Assembly: GCF_002356315.1 (NCBI RefSeq)
Contig: NZ_AP018164.1
Location: 4,898,001-4,962,000 of the forward strand
DNA length: 64,000 bases
Direction: 5' to 3'
DNA from: Mycobacterium shigaense
Lineage (GTDB): Bacteria; Actinomycetota; Actinomycetes; Mycobacteriales; Mycobacteriaceae
The translations under genes and the position numbers were made by a program. The notes under the pieces are model-generated. The model was given only the letters and a program-made list of their open reading frames with translations. It searched no databases and was not told the DNA's origin. Positions 44,514-53,590 of the stretch are shown piece by piece (the first letter of the stretch is position 1; each line of letters starts with the position of its first letter).

Positions 44514-45170
44514 GTGCCCTCTATCGACATCGACCGCGATGCCGCGCACCAGGCCGCACAAACCGAGCTCGACAAGCCGATCTATTCCAAAGCCTCCGCG
44601 TGGCAACAGTTCATGGACTGGATCAACGAACTGGTGTACCGGCTGCTGCAGCAGACTTCGACGATCCCCGGCGGCTGGTTCACCGCAACGGTGTTGCTGA
44701 TCCTGCTCGTCATCGCGGTGATCGTCGCCGTCCGCATCGCCCGGCGGACCATGCGCACCCGGCGCGGCGGCGCGGACTACCTGCTGTTCGAGGCCGCCGA
44801 ACTCACCGCGGCGCAGCATCGCGCGATCGCCGAAAACTCTGCCGCCGAGACAAATTGGGCCGCTGCCATCCGGCACCGACTGCGGGCGGTGGCTCGTCAA
44901 CTCGAAGAGACGGGCGTGCTCGAACCGCTACCGGGGCGCACCGCCAACGAGCTCGCCACCGCCGCCGGCGCGGTGCTGCCCCACCTGGCCTCCGAGTTGT
45001 CCAGGGCTGCAACGACGTTCAACGACGTCACCTACGGCCAACAGCCCGGGACCCAGGCCGCCTACCAGATGATCGTCGACCTGGACGATCACCTGCGCTC
45101 GCGCATCCCGGGCACTGCGTCGGCCGCCGGGCAGCCCGTCGCCGTCGATTCCTGGGCACAGGTCCGATGA
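44514..45170 (+). CDS. DUF4129-domain membrane protein (Rv3690-like)
   Basis: 218 residues from GTG 44514. An N-terminal helical region (AWQQFMDWINELVYRLLQQ), one transmembrane helix (FTATVLLILLVIAVIVAVRIA) and a C-terminal DUF4129-like domain (NWAAAIRHRLRAVARQLEE, then GRTANELA). DUF4129 domains often occur in transglutaminase-like or MoxR-linked membrane proteins. It overlaps the next gene by 4 bases (ATGA). Confidence 0.85.
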   Translation: MPSIDIDRDAAHQAAQTELDKPIYSKASAWQQFMDWINELVYRLLQQTSTIPGGWFTATVLLILLVIAVIVAVRIARRTMRTRRGGADYLLFEAAELTAAQHRAIAENSAAETNWAAAIRHRLRAVARQLEETGVLEPLPGRTANELATAAGAVLPHLASELSRAATTFNDVTYGQQPGTQAAYQMIVDLDDHLRSRIPGTASAAGQPVAVDSWAQVR

Positions 45171-46315
45171 CGGTCACCGATGCGGGGCGACCGCAAGCCG
45201 CGGGCGCCACGGGGCGATGGCGGTCCTGGACCTGGGTCGTGCTGGCCCTGCTGGTGCTCGCGGCCGTCGCCGCGATCGGCACCTACCTGACCGCGCCGCG
45301 GGCGGGCGGGCGAATGGACCCCGCTGCTACCGATCCCGATGGCGCCCACGCACTGACGGCCCTGTTGCACGACGGCGGCGTCGAAATAGTGGTCGCCGAC
45401 ACCATCGCCGACGTCGAACGGGCCGCACGCCCCGACACGCTGATCCTGATGGCGCAGAGCCAGTACCTGACCGACGACAGCCTGCTGGACCGCCTGGCGA
45501 GAGCCCCCGGCGACCTACTGCTGGTCGAACCGACCGTGCGAGCCCGTGCGGCACTGCTGCCGGGCGTGCGCATCTCGCCATCCAGCGATTTCGACATCAA
45601 CCCGAATTGCACTCTGCGCGAAGCCACTCGAGCCGGATCGGTACGTTTCGGCCCGAGTGACAGCTACCAGACCGGCAAGGATCGAACCGTCACCACATGT
45701 TACGACGGCGTGCTGATCCGGTATCGGGACGGCGGGCGCACGATCACGGCGGTGGGCAACACGAACTTCATGACCAACGGCGGCCTGGTGCAGGCCGGCA
45801 ACGCCGCACTGGCGATGAACCTCGCGGGCGATCGACCCCGCCTCATCTGGTATGCACCTCATCGCGTCGAAGGCGAAAGGTCTTCCACCGCATCGCTTTC
45901 AGATCTGATTCCGGACAACGTGATATGGGTGGTCTGGCAGCTCTGGCTGGTCGTGCTACTCGTGGCCGTGTGGAAGGGCCGCCGGCCCGGGCCTCTGGTC
46001 GCCGAGCCGCTGCCCGTCGTGGTTCGTGCGTCGGAAACAGTGGAGGGCCGCGGCCGGCTGTACCGATCTCGCCGGGCCCGCGACCGCGCGGCCCAGGCGC
46101 TGCGCACCGCGACGATGCACCGCCTGCTGCCCCGCCTCGGCCTGGGCGCCCAGGCGCCGGCGCAGGCAGTGGTGGCGACCGTGGCCCAGCGCAGCGGAAC
46201 CGATGCGGGATCGGTTTCCTACCAGCTGTTCGGCCCGCCCCCGGCCACCGACCACGACTTGCTCCAACTCGCCCGCGCGCTCGACGAAATCGAAAGGCAG
46301 GTCGCCCACTCGTGA
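45167..46315 (+). CDS. DUF4350-domain membrane protein (Rv3691-like)
   Basis: 382 residues from ATG 45167. A first transmembrane helix (WTWVVLALLVLAAVAAIGTYL), an extracytoplasmic GATase-like DUF4350 domain (HALTALLHDGGVEIVVADT, TLILMAQSQYLTDD), a second helix (WVVWQLWLVVLLVAVW) and a cytoplasmic helical tail. Compared with Rv3691 (333 aa as I recall) it is somewhat longer. It is between DUF4129 and moxR2 in one operon, and overlaps both. Confidence 0.87.
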   Translation: MTVTDAGRPQAAGATGRWRSWTWVVLALLVLAAVAAIGTYLTAPRAGGRMDPAATDPDGAHALTALLHDGGVEIVVADTIADVERAARPDTLILMAQSQYLTDDSLLDRLARAPGDLLLVEPTVRARAALLPGVRISPSSDFDINPNCTLREATRAGSVRFGPSDSYQTGKDRTVTTCYDGVLIRYRDGGRTITAVGNTNFMTNGGLVQAGNAALAMNLAGDRPRLIWYAPHRVEGERSSTASLSDLIPDNVIWVVWQLWLVVLLVAVWKGRRPGPLVAEPLPVVVRASETVEGRGRLYRSRRARDRAAQALRTATMHRLLPRLGLGAQAPAQAVVATVAQRSGTDAGSVSYQLFGPPPATDHDLLQLARALDEIERQVAHS

Positions 46316-47289
46316 CTCACCCGTCTGCGGACTCCACCCCCACCGCTGAATCGGCGCGCGACGCCCTGCTGGCATTGCGCGGCGAACTCGCCAAGGCCGT
46401 CGTCGGGCAGGAAGGCGTCGTCAGCGGCTTGGTGATCGCGCTGCTGTGCCGCGGCCACGTGCTGTTGGAAGGTGTTCCGGGAGTGGCGAAGACGCTGCTG
46501 ATCCGCGCGCTGGCGGCCGCCCTGCAACTGGAATTCAAGCGGGTGCAGTTCACCCCCGACCTGATGCCCGGCGACGTCACGGGCTCGCTGGTGTACGACA
46601 CGCGCAGCGCCGTGTTCACCTTCCGGGCCGGCCCGGTGTTCACCAATCTGCTGCTGGCCGACGAGATCAACCGCACCCCACCGAAAACACAGGCCGCGCT
46701 GCTCGAGGCGATGGAGGAGCGTCAGGTCACCGTCGACGGCGAACCCCGGCCGCTGCCCGACCCGTTCATCGTCGCCGCGACGCAGAACCCGATCGAATAC
46801 GAAGGCACCTACCAGTTGCCCGAGGCCCAGCTGGACCGCTTCCTGCTGAAGCTGAATGTGACGCTGCCGTCCCGTGATTCGGAGATCGCCATCCTCGGCC
46901 GCCACGCGCACGGCTTCGATCCCCGCGATCTGTCCGACATCCAGCCGGTGGCCGGGGCCGCCGAGCTGGCCGCGGGTCGCCAAGCCGTGCAACAGGTTCT
47001 GGTCGGCGACGAGGTGCTCGGCTACATCGTCGACATCGTCGGCGCCACCCGCTCGTCGCCCGCACTGCAACTGGGTGTGTCGCCCCGGGGCGCGACAGCC
47101 CTGCTGGGCACCGCCCGGTCCTGGGCATGGCTGTCCGGCCGCAACTACGTCACCCCCGACGACGTCAAGGCCATGGCGCGCCCGACGCTGCGGCACCGGG
47201 TGATGCTGCGTCCCGAGGCCGAGCTGGAGGGTGCCACGCCGGACGGCGTGCTGGACGGAATCCTGGCGTCGGTTCCGGTGCCCCGCTAG
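46312..47289 (+). CDS. moxR2: MoxR-type AAA+ ATPase
   Basis: 325 residues from GTG 46312. Walker A GVPGVAKTLL, Walker B LLADEINRTPPKTQAALLEAM and sensor-type ATQNPIEYEGTY are typical of the MoxR family, as is the C-terminal lid (SPRGATALL, then ARSWAWL). MoxR ATPases act as chaperones that help protein complexes mature, usually with a DUF58 partner, here the next gene overlapping by one base. Order equals Rv3692. It could be in the same stress-response network, but nothing in the sequence shows it. Confidence 0.93.
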   Translation: MTHPSADSTPTAESARDALLALRGELAKAVVGQEGVVSGLVIALLCRGHVLLEGVPGVAKTLLIRALAAALQLEFKRVQFTPDLMPGDVTGSLVYDTRSAVFTFRAGPVFTNLLLADEINRTPPKTQAALLEAMEERQVTVDGEPRPLPDPFIVAATQNPIEYEGTYQLPEAQLDRFLLKLNVTLPSRDSEIAILGRHAHGFDPRDLSDIQPVAGAAELAAGRQAVQQVLVGDEVLGYIVDIVGATRSSPALQLGVSPRGATALLGTARSWAWLSGRNYVTPDDVKAMARPTLRHRVMLRPEAELEGATPDGVLDGILASVPVPR

Positions 47290-48611
47290 TGATCCTCACC
47301 GGCCGCACCGGCCTGCTGGCGCTGATCTGCGTCCTTCCGATCGCGCTCTCCCCATGGCCGGCAAGGGCTTTCGTGATGCTGTTGCTTGCGCTGACGGCGG
47401 TGCTGGCGATCGACATCGCGCTCGCGGCCAGCCCGCGCAGGCTGAGCTACACCCGCTCGCCGGACACCTCCGTTCGGCTCGGCCAGCAGGTGGGCGCCAC
47501 TCTGCTGGTCCACAACGACGGGCGGCGAGGCTTTCGCGGCCAGATCCGCGACGCCTGGCCGCCCAGCGCGCGCGCCGAACCGCGCATCCACCCGGTCCGC
47601 ATTGCCGCCGGGCAGCGGCAGCAGGTCCAGACACAGCTGCGCCCGGTTCGACGCGGCGATCAGCGGGCGGCGGTGGTCACGGCCCGCTCGATCGGCCCGC
47701 TCGGACTGGCCGGGCGACAGAGTTCGCAGTCCGTGCCCGGGCAGCTGCGGGTGCTGCCGCCGTTTTTGTCCCGCAAGCATTTGCCGTCGCGGCTGGCCAA
47801 ACTGCGCGAGATCGACGGGCTGTTGCCGACGCTGATCCGGGGGCAGGGTACCGAATTCGACTCGCTGCGCGAATATGTCGTCGGTGACGACGTGCGCTCC
47901 ATCGATTGGCGGGCCACCGCGCGGCGCGCCGACGTCATGGTGCGTACGTGGCGGCCCGAACGCGACCGGCGCGTGGTGATCGTGCTCGACACCGGGCGCA
48001 TGGCGGCCGGACGGGTGGGGGTCGATCCGACCGCCGCCGATCCCGCGGGGTGGCCCCGCCTGGACTGGTCGATGGACGCCGCACTGCTGCTGGCCGCGCT
48101 CGCGTCGCGGGCCGGCGACCACGTCGACTTCCTCGCCCACGACCGGGTGAGCCGGGCCGGCGTGTTCGGCGCCTCCCGCACCGAGCTGCTTGCGCAGCTG
48201 GTCGAGGCGATGGCACCGCTGCAGCCGACGCTGGTCGAATCGGATTGGCGGACAATGGTTGCCGCCATCGCCCGGCGCACCCGGCGACGGTCGCTGGTGG
48301 TGCTGCTGACCGACCTCAACGCGACCGCCCTCGACGAGGGACTGCTGCCGGTGCTGCCGCAGTTATCGTCCAGGCACCACGTGATGCTCGCCGCGGTCGC
48401 CGATCCGCGGGTAGACCAGATGGCTGCGGGCCGGTCGGATGCGGCCGCGGTCTATGACGCCGCCGCCGCCGAGCGGTCCCGCAACGACCGCAGCGCGATC
48501 GCGACCCGGCTGCGCCGCAGCGGGGTGGAAGTCGTCGATGCCCCGCCCTCCGAGCTCGCACCGGCGCTGGCCGATCGTTATCTGGCGATGAAAGCGACTG
48601 GGCGGCTGTAA
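47289..48611 (+). CDS. DUF58-domain protein (Rv3693-like)
   Basis: 440 residues from GTG 47289, the same length as Rv3693. Two N-terminal helices (LLALICVLPIALSPWPA, AFVMLLLALTAVLAIDIALA) precede a beta-rich region. The DUF58 motif FDSLREYVVGDDVRSIDWRA comes next, then a von Willebrand A-like fold with a changed MIDAS (VIVLDTGRMA). It is the usual MoxR partner. Confidence 0.92.
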   Translation: MILTGRTGLLALICVLPIALSPWPARAFVMLLLALTAVLAIDIALAASPRRLSYTRSPDTSVRLGQQVGATLLVHNDGRRGFRGQIRDAWPPSARAEPRIHPVRIAAGQRQQVQTQLRPVRRGDQRAAVVTARSIGPLGLAGRQSSQSVPGQLRVLPPFLSRKHLPSRLAKLREIDGLLPTLIRGQGTEFDSLREYVVGDDVRSIDWRATARRADVMVRTWRPERDRRVVIVLDTGRMAAGRVGVDPTAADPAGWPRLDWSMDAALLLAALASRAGDHVDFLAHDRVSRAGVFGASRTELLAQLVEAMAPLQPTLVESDWRTMVAAIARRTRRRSLVVLLTDLNATALDEGLLPVLPQLSSRHHVMLAAVADPRVDQMAAGRSDAAAVYDAAAAERSRNDRSAIATRLRRSGVEVVDAPPSELAPALADRYLAMKATGRL

Positions 48612-48630
48612 CTTTCCGGGCAACTGGAGC

Positions 48631-49632
48631 TTAATGCGTCGGGACGACGTCGGGCGCGTCCTCGATGTCGCCGGTCTCCCCCACCTTGGCGGCGCGGCGG
48701 CCAAAGTAGACGATGTAGGACAGGAATGCCGCCTCGGCGACGATGCCGATGCCGACCCGGGCGAACGTCGGCAACGACGACGGTGTCACCAGCGCTTCGA
48801 TCAGGCCCGAGATCAGCAGCACGCCCACGAGTCCCACCGCGACCGACACCACAGCCCGGCCCTGCTCGGCAAGTACCTGGCCGCGGGGGCGGTCTCCGGG
48901 AGAGATCACCGACCAACCCAGCCGCATCCCCGCCGCGGCGGCCAGGAACACCGCCGTCAGCTCGAGCAACCCGTGCGGAAGCAGCAGTCCCAGCAGCAGG
49001 CCGCCCTTGCCGGCCGGAAACATCAGGCCCGCGATCACCCCGACGTTGGCGGCGTTCTGGAACAACACGAACGGGATCGGCAGGCCGAGCAGCACAGCGA
49101 GCGCGATGCATTGAGCGGCCACCCACGAGTTGTTCACCCAAACCTGCAGCGCGAACGCCGCGGCCGGGTGTTCGCTGTAGTACGACGAGACGTCATGATT
49201 GATCAATTGATCGATGTCACTTGGTGTTCCGATGGCGGACTGGACCTCCGGGTTGCCGGCCACCCAGAACGCGATCACCACCACGACGGCGAAGAAGGCC
49301 ACCGCGGAGCCCAACCACCAGCGCCATGCCCGGTAGGCGACCACCGGAAACGACACCGTCCAGAACCGGACGAACGCACTGGTGACCGGTGCGTGGGCGC
49401 CCGTCACCGCGGAGCGGGCGCGCGCGATCAGGCTCGAGAGCCGGCCGATCATCACCGAGTCCGACCCGATCGTGCTGGCCGAGCGCAGCGTCGACAGGTG
49501 GGTGGACACCCGCTGATAAAGCTCGACGAGTTCGTCTATCTCGGCACCGGTCAGCGACCTGCGCTTCTTGACCAACTGCTCCAGCCGGTCCCAGGTCCCG
49601 CGATGGGCCAGCACGAATGCGTCGACGTCCAC
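48631..49632 (-). CDS. SpoIIM/DUF95-family membrane protein (Rv3694c-like)
   Basis: 333 residues from GTG 49632 (VDVDAFVLAHRGTW), the start known for Rv3694c-type proteins; the ATG at 49674 would add 14 residues. An N-terminal helical part (WDRLEQLVKKRRSL) is followed by about six membrane helices, with the SpoIIM-like ...NSWVAAQCIALAVLLGLP segment and LLLPHGLLELTAVFLAA. Named after a sporulation protein, but mycobacterial members lie with MoxR and RDD genes and have no known role. It is convergent with the DUF58 gene. Confidence 0.87.
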   Translation of the reverse strand: MDVDAFVLAHRGTWDRLEQLVKKRRSLTGAEIDELVELYQRVSTHLSTLRSASTIGSDSVMIGRLSSLIARARSAVTGAHAPVTSAFVRFWTVSFPVVAYRAWRWWLGSAVAFFAVVVVIAFWVAGNPEVQSAIGTPSDIDQLINHDVSSYYSEHPAAAFALQVWVNNSWVAAQCIALAVLLGLPIPFVLFQNAANVGVIAGLMFPAGKGGLLLGLLLPHGLLELTAVFLAAAAGMRLGWSVISPGDRPRGQVLAEQGRAVVSVAVGLVGVLLISGLIEALVTPSSLPTFARVGIGIVAEAAFLSYIVYFGRRAAKVGETGDIEDAPDVVPTH

Positions 49633-49709
49633 CCTGGGCAGCCTAATCGCAGATGCGAGGTAGCTGGACGCCACCGACGGGACCCGGCCAACCTGTACCG
49701 TTCGGTGTT

Positions 49710-50567
49710 ATGTCGGAGGTGGTGACCGGGGACGCCGTGGTGCTCGATGTGCAGATCGCCCAGTTGCCGGTGCGGGCGGTGAGCGCCCTGATCGACATCA
49801 CGGTGATCTTCTTCTGCTACGTCCTCGGGCTGCTGCTGTGGGCGGCGACGCTGACGCAATTCGACGAGGCGCTGAGCGCGGCCGTGCTGATCGTCTTCAC
49901 CGTGCTGGTGATCATCGGGTATCCCCTGATATTCGAGACCGCCACGCGGGGACGCTCGGTGGGCAAGATGGTGATGGGCCTGCGGGTGGTCGCCGACGAC
50001 GGTGGCCCAGAACGCTTCCGGCAGGCCCTGTTTCGCGCGCTGGCCGCGGTGGTCGAGATCTGGATGTTCCTGGGCAGCCCCGCGGTCATCAGCAGCATCC
50101 TGTCGCCGAGGGCCAAACGCATCGGCGACATCTTCGCCGGCACCATCGTCGTGAGCGAACGCACGCCGCGGCCGGCGCCGCCGCCGATGATGCCGCCGTC
50201 GCTGGCCTGGTGGGCGTCTTCGCTGCAACTGTCGGGCCTGGATGCCGGCCAGGCCGAAGTTGCACGCCAATTCCTCTCCCGAGCAGCACAACTCGATCGC
50301 CGGCTGCGCCAGCAGATGGCCTACCGCATCGCTGGCGACGTGGTGTCCCGGATCGCCCCACCGCCCCCGCCCGGTGCGCCGCCGGAACTGGTGCTGGCGG
50401 CCGTGCTCGCCGAGCGGCACCGCCGGGAGCTGGCGCGGCTACGTCCACCGATGCCGCCGCAGGGGCCCACTCCTTGGCCTCCGCCCGCCGCATGGCCGGG
50501 CCAACAAGCGACGCAGGCGTCGCCGTGGCCGCCGCAGAATCCGGAAGGTTTTGCGCCGCCACATTAA
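49710..50567 (+). CDS. RDD-family membrane protein (Rv3695-like)
   Basis: 285 residues from ATG 49710. RDD domain: VRAVSALIDITVIFFCYVLG, then the second helix LSAAVLIVFTVLVIIGYPLI, GRSVGKMVMGLRVV and KRIGDIFAGTIVV. The RDD signature Arg/Asp are partly present (ALID, RIGD). The C-terminal half is soluble and Pro-rich. It is divergent from the SpoIIM gene (77 bases). Confidence 0.87.
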   Translation: MSEVVTGDAVVLDVQIAQLPVRAVSALIDITVIFFCYVLGLLLWAATLTQFDEALSAAVLIVFTVLVIIGYPLIFETATRGRSVGKMVMGLRVVADDGGPERFRQALFRALAAVVEIWMFLGSPAVISSILSPRAKRIGDIFAGTIVVSERTPRPAPPPMMPPSLAWWASSLQLSGLDAGQAEVARQFLSRAAQLDRRLRQQMAYRIAGDVVSRIAPPPPPGAPPELVLAAVLAERHRRELARLRPPMPPQGPTPWPPPAAWPGQQATQASPWPPQNPEGFAPPH

Positions 50568-50578
50568 TCGATCGTGAG

Positions 50579-50968
50579 TTACCCGGTGACACTTGCCGCC
50601 ATCAAGGCGACGTCAGCTATCAACAGCGCCCACCCGCACAGTGGCACCACCACGCCCTTACGGCGCTTCGCCGTGAAAAACGAGATGACGATGATTACGA
50701 AAGCCACCAGCGGCGCGCCGTAAAACGCGATACCGAAGTCGATTCCCCCGCGGCCAAGGTTGGGACAATTTCCGCCGGTGCAGCCGTCGGTGCTCATCAC
50801 CGCGCCGAGCGCGAACAGCATCACGATCGCAGCGGCCGGCATGGTCGACAACGCCAGACCCCAGTTGACCCACGGCCAGGTCTGCGCGTTCCGGTCGGTC
50901 TCGCTGCGCGCCGGGTCCGTCGTGTGGGGGTGGCTTTCGAACGTCACGTTGGACTTGTCAGCGTTCAT
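50579..50968 (-). CDS. Small membrane protein behind a SigF-like promoter
   Basis: 129 residues. A polar N-terminus (NADKSNVTFESHPHTTDP) is followed by about three helices: VNWGLALSTMPAAAIVMLFA, FYGAPLVAFVIIVISFF and VPLCGWALLIADVALMAA. A short loop contains two cysteines (DGCTGGNC). No family recognised and I know of no M. tuberculosis equivalent at this place. AGGGAACGAG precedes the ATG. The start lies only 11 bases after a SigF-type -10, so the message may be nearly leaderless. Confidence 0.7.
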   Translation of the reverse strand: MNADKSNVTFESHPHTTDPARSETDRNAQTWPWVNWGLALSTMPAAAIVMLFALGAVMSTDGCTGGNCPNLGRGGIDFGIAFYGAPLVAFVIIVISFFTAKRRKGVVVPLCGWALLIADVALMAASVTG

Positions 50969-50979
50969 CTCGTTCCCTG

Positions 50980-51004
50980 TACCCGTCGCCTCAAAGTGGA
51001 AAAC
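50980..51004 (-). promoter_or_regulatory. SigF-type promoter of the small membrane protein gene
   Basis: Minus strand: GTTTT (51004-51000), 15 bases, GGGTA (50984-50980). The -10 is perfect and the -35 matches the mycobacterial SigF consensus in four of five bases by position-tolerant reading (GTTT core). Confidence 0.6.
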
Positions 51005-51089
51005 GGGCCACGTTGATGCAGCTCAGGGTGCTTTTCGCGGGACTGTCGCCTGACCCATCCGAAATAACACGTTGCATCACGTTAGTTTT

Positions 51090-51105
51090 CGATATATCGT
51101 GATAT
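51090..51105. promoter_or_regulatory. AT-rich palindromic operator candidate upstream of the PadR-type gene
   Basis: CGATATATCG (51090-51099) is a perfect palindrome, and ATATCGTGATAT (51094-51105) is an overlapping inverted repeat. In a GC-rich genome this AT-rich block 54-69 bases before the padR-like start codon is a good candidate for an autoregulatory operator. Confidence 0.5.
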
Positions 51106-51158
51106 TCCGAAGCGCCCATCCCGGGGCGCTACCCCCCTAAAACGTGAGGACTACAAAC

Positions 51159-51875
51159 ATGAGCAACCCATTCACTCCCCCCGACGGCCCCTTCGCCGCA
51201 CGGCCCGGATTTGGCTTCGGCCCCGGCCCTGCCGCCCAACGGCGTGCGCTGCACGACGCCAAGCGGCATGCCCGTCGGGAATTCCGCGAGCACCTGCGCG
51301 ACCACGGCCGTGACGAGGGCTTCGGACCGAGTTTCGGACCCGGCTTCGGTCCGGGTTTCGGTCCGGGTTTCGGTCCGGGCTTCGGTTTCGGCCCCGGCGG
51401 CCGGCGGCGCGGCGGAGGCCGGCGCGGCGGGCACAACCGTGGACGGCGCGGAGACGTGCGTGCGGCGATCTTGACGCTGCTGGCCGAGCAGCCGATGCAC
51501 GGTTACGAGATGATTCAGCAGATCGCCGAGCGCAGCAACGGAATCTGGCGGCCCAGCCCCGGCTCGGTCTACCCGACCCTGCAGTTGCTGACCGATGAAG
51601 GCCTGATCTCGGCGACCGAAACCGACGGCAGCAAGAAGCTTTTCGAGCTGACCGAGGAGGGTCGCGCGGCCGCCGAGAAGATCGAAACCCCGCCGTGGGA
51701 CGAGATCGCCGAAGGCGTAGACCCCGGGCAGCTGAACCTGCGCGCGGCCGTCGGCCAATTGTTCGGGGCGGTCGGGCAATCCGCCCACGCCGCCACCCCC
51801 GAGCAACAGCAGCGCATCGTCGACATCGTCAACAACGCGCGGCGCGAGATCTACGGCATCCTCGGCGAGGACTGA
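51159..51875 (+). CDS. PadR-family transcriptional regulator with FGPG-repeat N-terminus
   Basis: 238 residues from ATG 51159. A long disordered N-terminus is rich in Gly/Phe/Pro (repeats of FGPG, residues 48-77) and Arg (RRRGGGRRGGHNRGRRG). The PadR winged helix follows at about residues 100-180 (AAILTLLAEQPMHGYEMIQQ, RPSPGSVYPTLQLLTDEGLI), with a C-terminal helical dimerisation region. PadR proteins repress stress or efflux genes, usually including their own. No adjacent target operon is evident. ATG 51144 is a possible earlier start. Confidence 0.87.
   Translation: MSNPFTPPDGPFAARPGFGFGPGPAAQRRALHDAKRHARREFREHLRDHGRDEGFGPSFGPGFGPGFGPGFGPGFGFGPGGRRRGGGRRGGHNRGRRGDVRAAILTLLAEQPMHGYEMIQQIAERSNGIWRPSPGSVYPTLQLLTDEGLISATETDGSKKLFELTEEGRAAAEKIETPPWDEIAEGVDPGQLNLRAAVGQLFGAVGQSAHAATPEQQQRIVDIVNNARREIYGILGED
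51321..51380 (+). repeat. 12-bp tandem repeat (five units) coding for FGPG
   Basis: Five 12-base units beginning TTCGG[A/T]CC lie in tandem at 51321-51380, followed by a partial unit. Units three and four are identical. They encode the FGPG repeat of the PadR-type regulator and could vary in number between strains. Confidence 0.85.
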
Positions 51876-51884
51876 TCACGAGCG

Positions 51885-51918
51885 GAACGCCCGCCGGCAC
51901 GGCTGCCGGCGGGCGTTC
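51885..51918. terminator. Bidirectional terminator hairpin
   Basis: A perfect 15-bp stem: GAACGCCCGCCGGCA (51885-51899) with TGCCGGCGGGCGTTC (51904-51918), loop CGGC. It lies between the converging padR-like stop (51875) and glpK stop (51926), so it can serve both strands. No T-run, as is usual in mycobacteria. Confidence 0.85.
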
Positions 51919-51925
51919 TCGCGTG

Positions 51926-53494
51926 CTACGACACGTCGACCCAGTCGAGCGTTCGCTGCACCGCCTTGCGCCAGCCCGCATATCCCGCGGCGCGCTGCTC
52001 GTCGCCCCACTGTGGCGTCCACCGCTTGTCCTCCTGCCAGTTCGCCCGCAGGTCGGACGGGTCGGCCCAGAATCCGACCGCCAGCCCGGCCGCATAGGCC
52101 GCACCCAGCGCGGTGGTCTCGGCGACCACCGGCCGTACCACGTCCACCCCCAGCACGTCGGCCTGAATCTGCATGCACAGCTCGTTGTTGGTGATGCCGC
52201 CATCGACCTTCAAAACCTCAAGGTGCACACCGGAATCCGCGGCCATCGCATCCACCACGTCGCGGCTCTGGTAGCAGATCGCCTCCAGCGTCGCGCGGGC
52301 CAGATGTGCGTTGGTGTTGAACCGCGACAACCCCACGATCGCGCCGCGGGCGTCGGATCGCCAATATGGGGCGAACAGGCCGGAGAACGCGGGGACGAAG
52401 TACACCCCGCCGTTGTCCTCGACTTGGCTTGCCAGCCACTCGCTTTGCGCGGCACCGCTGATGATGCCCAGCTGATCGCGCAGCCATTGCACCGCCGAGC
52501 CGGTCACCGCGATCGAACCCTCGAGGGCGTAGACGGGTTTGGCATCGCCGAACTGATAGCAGACGGTGGTCAGCAGCCCGTTCTGTGACCGCACGATCGA
52601 CTCGCCGGTGTTGAGCAGCAGGAAATTGCCGGTGCCGTAGGTATTTTTCGCCTGTCCCGCGGACAGACACACCTGCCCGACCATCGCCGCATGCTGATCG
52701 CCGAGGACCCCGGTGATGGGCACTTCGCCGCCCAGCGGCCCGCTGCCCTCGGTGAGGCCGTAAGGCTGCCGCGGCGACGACGACGCGATCGCCGGCAACA
52801 TCTGGCGCGGAATGGAGAAGAAGGACAGCAGCTCGTCGTCCCAGTCGAGCGTCTCGAGGTCCATCAACATCGTGCGGCTGGCGTTGGTGACGTCGGTGAC
52901 GTGCACGCCGCCCCGCGCCCCGCCAGTCAGATTCCACAACACCCAGCTGTCGGCGGTGCCGAACAGGGCGTCACCGCTTTCGGCCGCCTCGCGCACCCCG
53001 TCGACGTTTTCCAGAATCCACTGCAGCTTCCCGCCGGCGAAATAGGTGGCCGGCGGCAGGCCCGCCTTGCGACGGATCACGTCGCCGCGGCCATCCCGCT
53101 CCAGCGCCGACGCGATGCGGTCGGTGCGGGTGTCCTGCCAGACGATGGCATTGCAGTACGGCCGTCCGCTGCGCCGGTTCCACACCAGCGTGGTCTCGCG
53201 CTGATTGGTAATACCCAGGGCCGCAATATCTTTCGTCGAAAAATTGACCGAGTTCAGCACCGACATCAGCACCGAGGAGGTGCGTTCCCAGATCTCGATC
53301 GGGTTGTGCTCGACCCAGCCGGCGCGGGGCATGATCTGCTCGTGCTCGAGCTGGTGACGAGCGACCTCAGCGCCGTCGTGATCAAAAATCATGCAGCGCG
53401 TGCTGGTAGTGCCCTGGTCGATGGCGGCAATGAATTCTCCGGACGAGGCCAATGGTTGCTCCTGGGTAGTGAGCTGTGACACTTCACCGTCCAT
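51926..53494 (-). CDS. glpK: Glycerol kinase
   Basis: 522 residues (Rv3696c 517). FGGY-family kinase: AIDQGTTSTRCMIFDHDG is the N-terminal phosphate-binding loop, GVLGDQHAAMVGQ and KNTYGTGNFLLLNTGE are in the core, and VDGGITNNELCMQIQAD is in the C-terminal domain. It makes glycerol-3-phosphate from glycerol and ATP. It starts at ATG 53494 (MDGEVSQLTTQ); GTG 53482 is also possible. There is no glycerol facilitator or dehydrogenase gene nearby. Confidence 0.97.
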   Translation of the reverse strand: MDGEVSQLTTQEQPLASSGEFIAAIDQGTTSTRCMIFDHDGAEVARHQLEHEQIMPRAGWVEHNPIEIWERTSSVLMSVLNSVNFSTKDIAALGITNQRETTLVWNRRSGRPYCNAIVWQDTRTDRIASALERDGRGDVIRRKAGLPPATYFAGGKLQWILENVDGVREAAESGDALFGTADSWVLWNLTGGARGGVHVTDVTNASRTMLMDLETLDWDDELLSFFSIPRQMLPAIASSSPRQPYGLTEGSGPLGGEVPITGVLGDQHAAMVGQVCLSAGQAKNTYGTGNFLLLNTGESIVRSQNGLLTTVCYQFGDAKPVYALEGSIAVTGSAVQWLRDQLGIISGAAQSEWLASQVEDNGGVYFVPAFSGLFAPYWRSDARGAIVGLSRFNTNAHLARATLEAICYQSRDVVDAMAADSGVHLEVLKVDGGITNNELCMQIQADVLGVDVVRPVVAETTALGAAYAAGLAVGFWADPSDLRANWQEDKRWTPQWGDEQRAAGYAGWRKAVQRTLDWVDVS

Positions 53495-53590
53495 GATGGT
53501 CTACCCGACCACCGCGTCTGCGGGAGGGCGGCTACGCCAGTCGGACCGTCACCCTTGCGTAACCGCCGGTAAACCTGTTGCATCGGCGTT

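Noticed and set aside
44315..45166. Upstream half of the 666-residue frame leading into the DUF4350 gene
   Set aside because: It is out-of-frame sequence of two well-supported membrane protein genes; the real start is ATG 45167.
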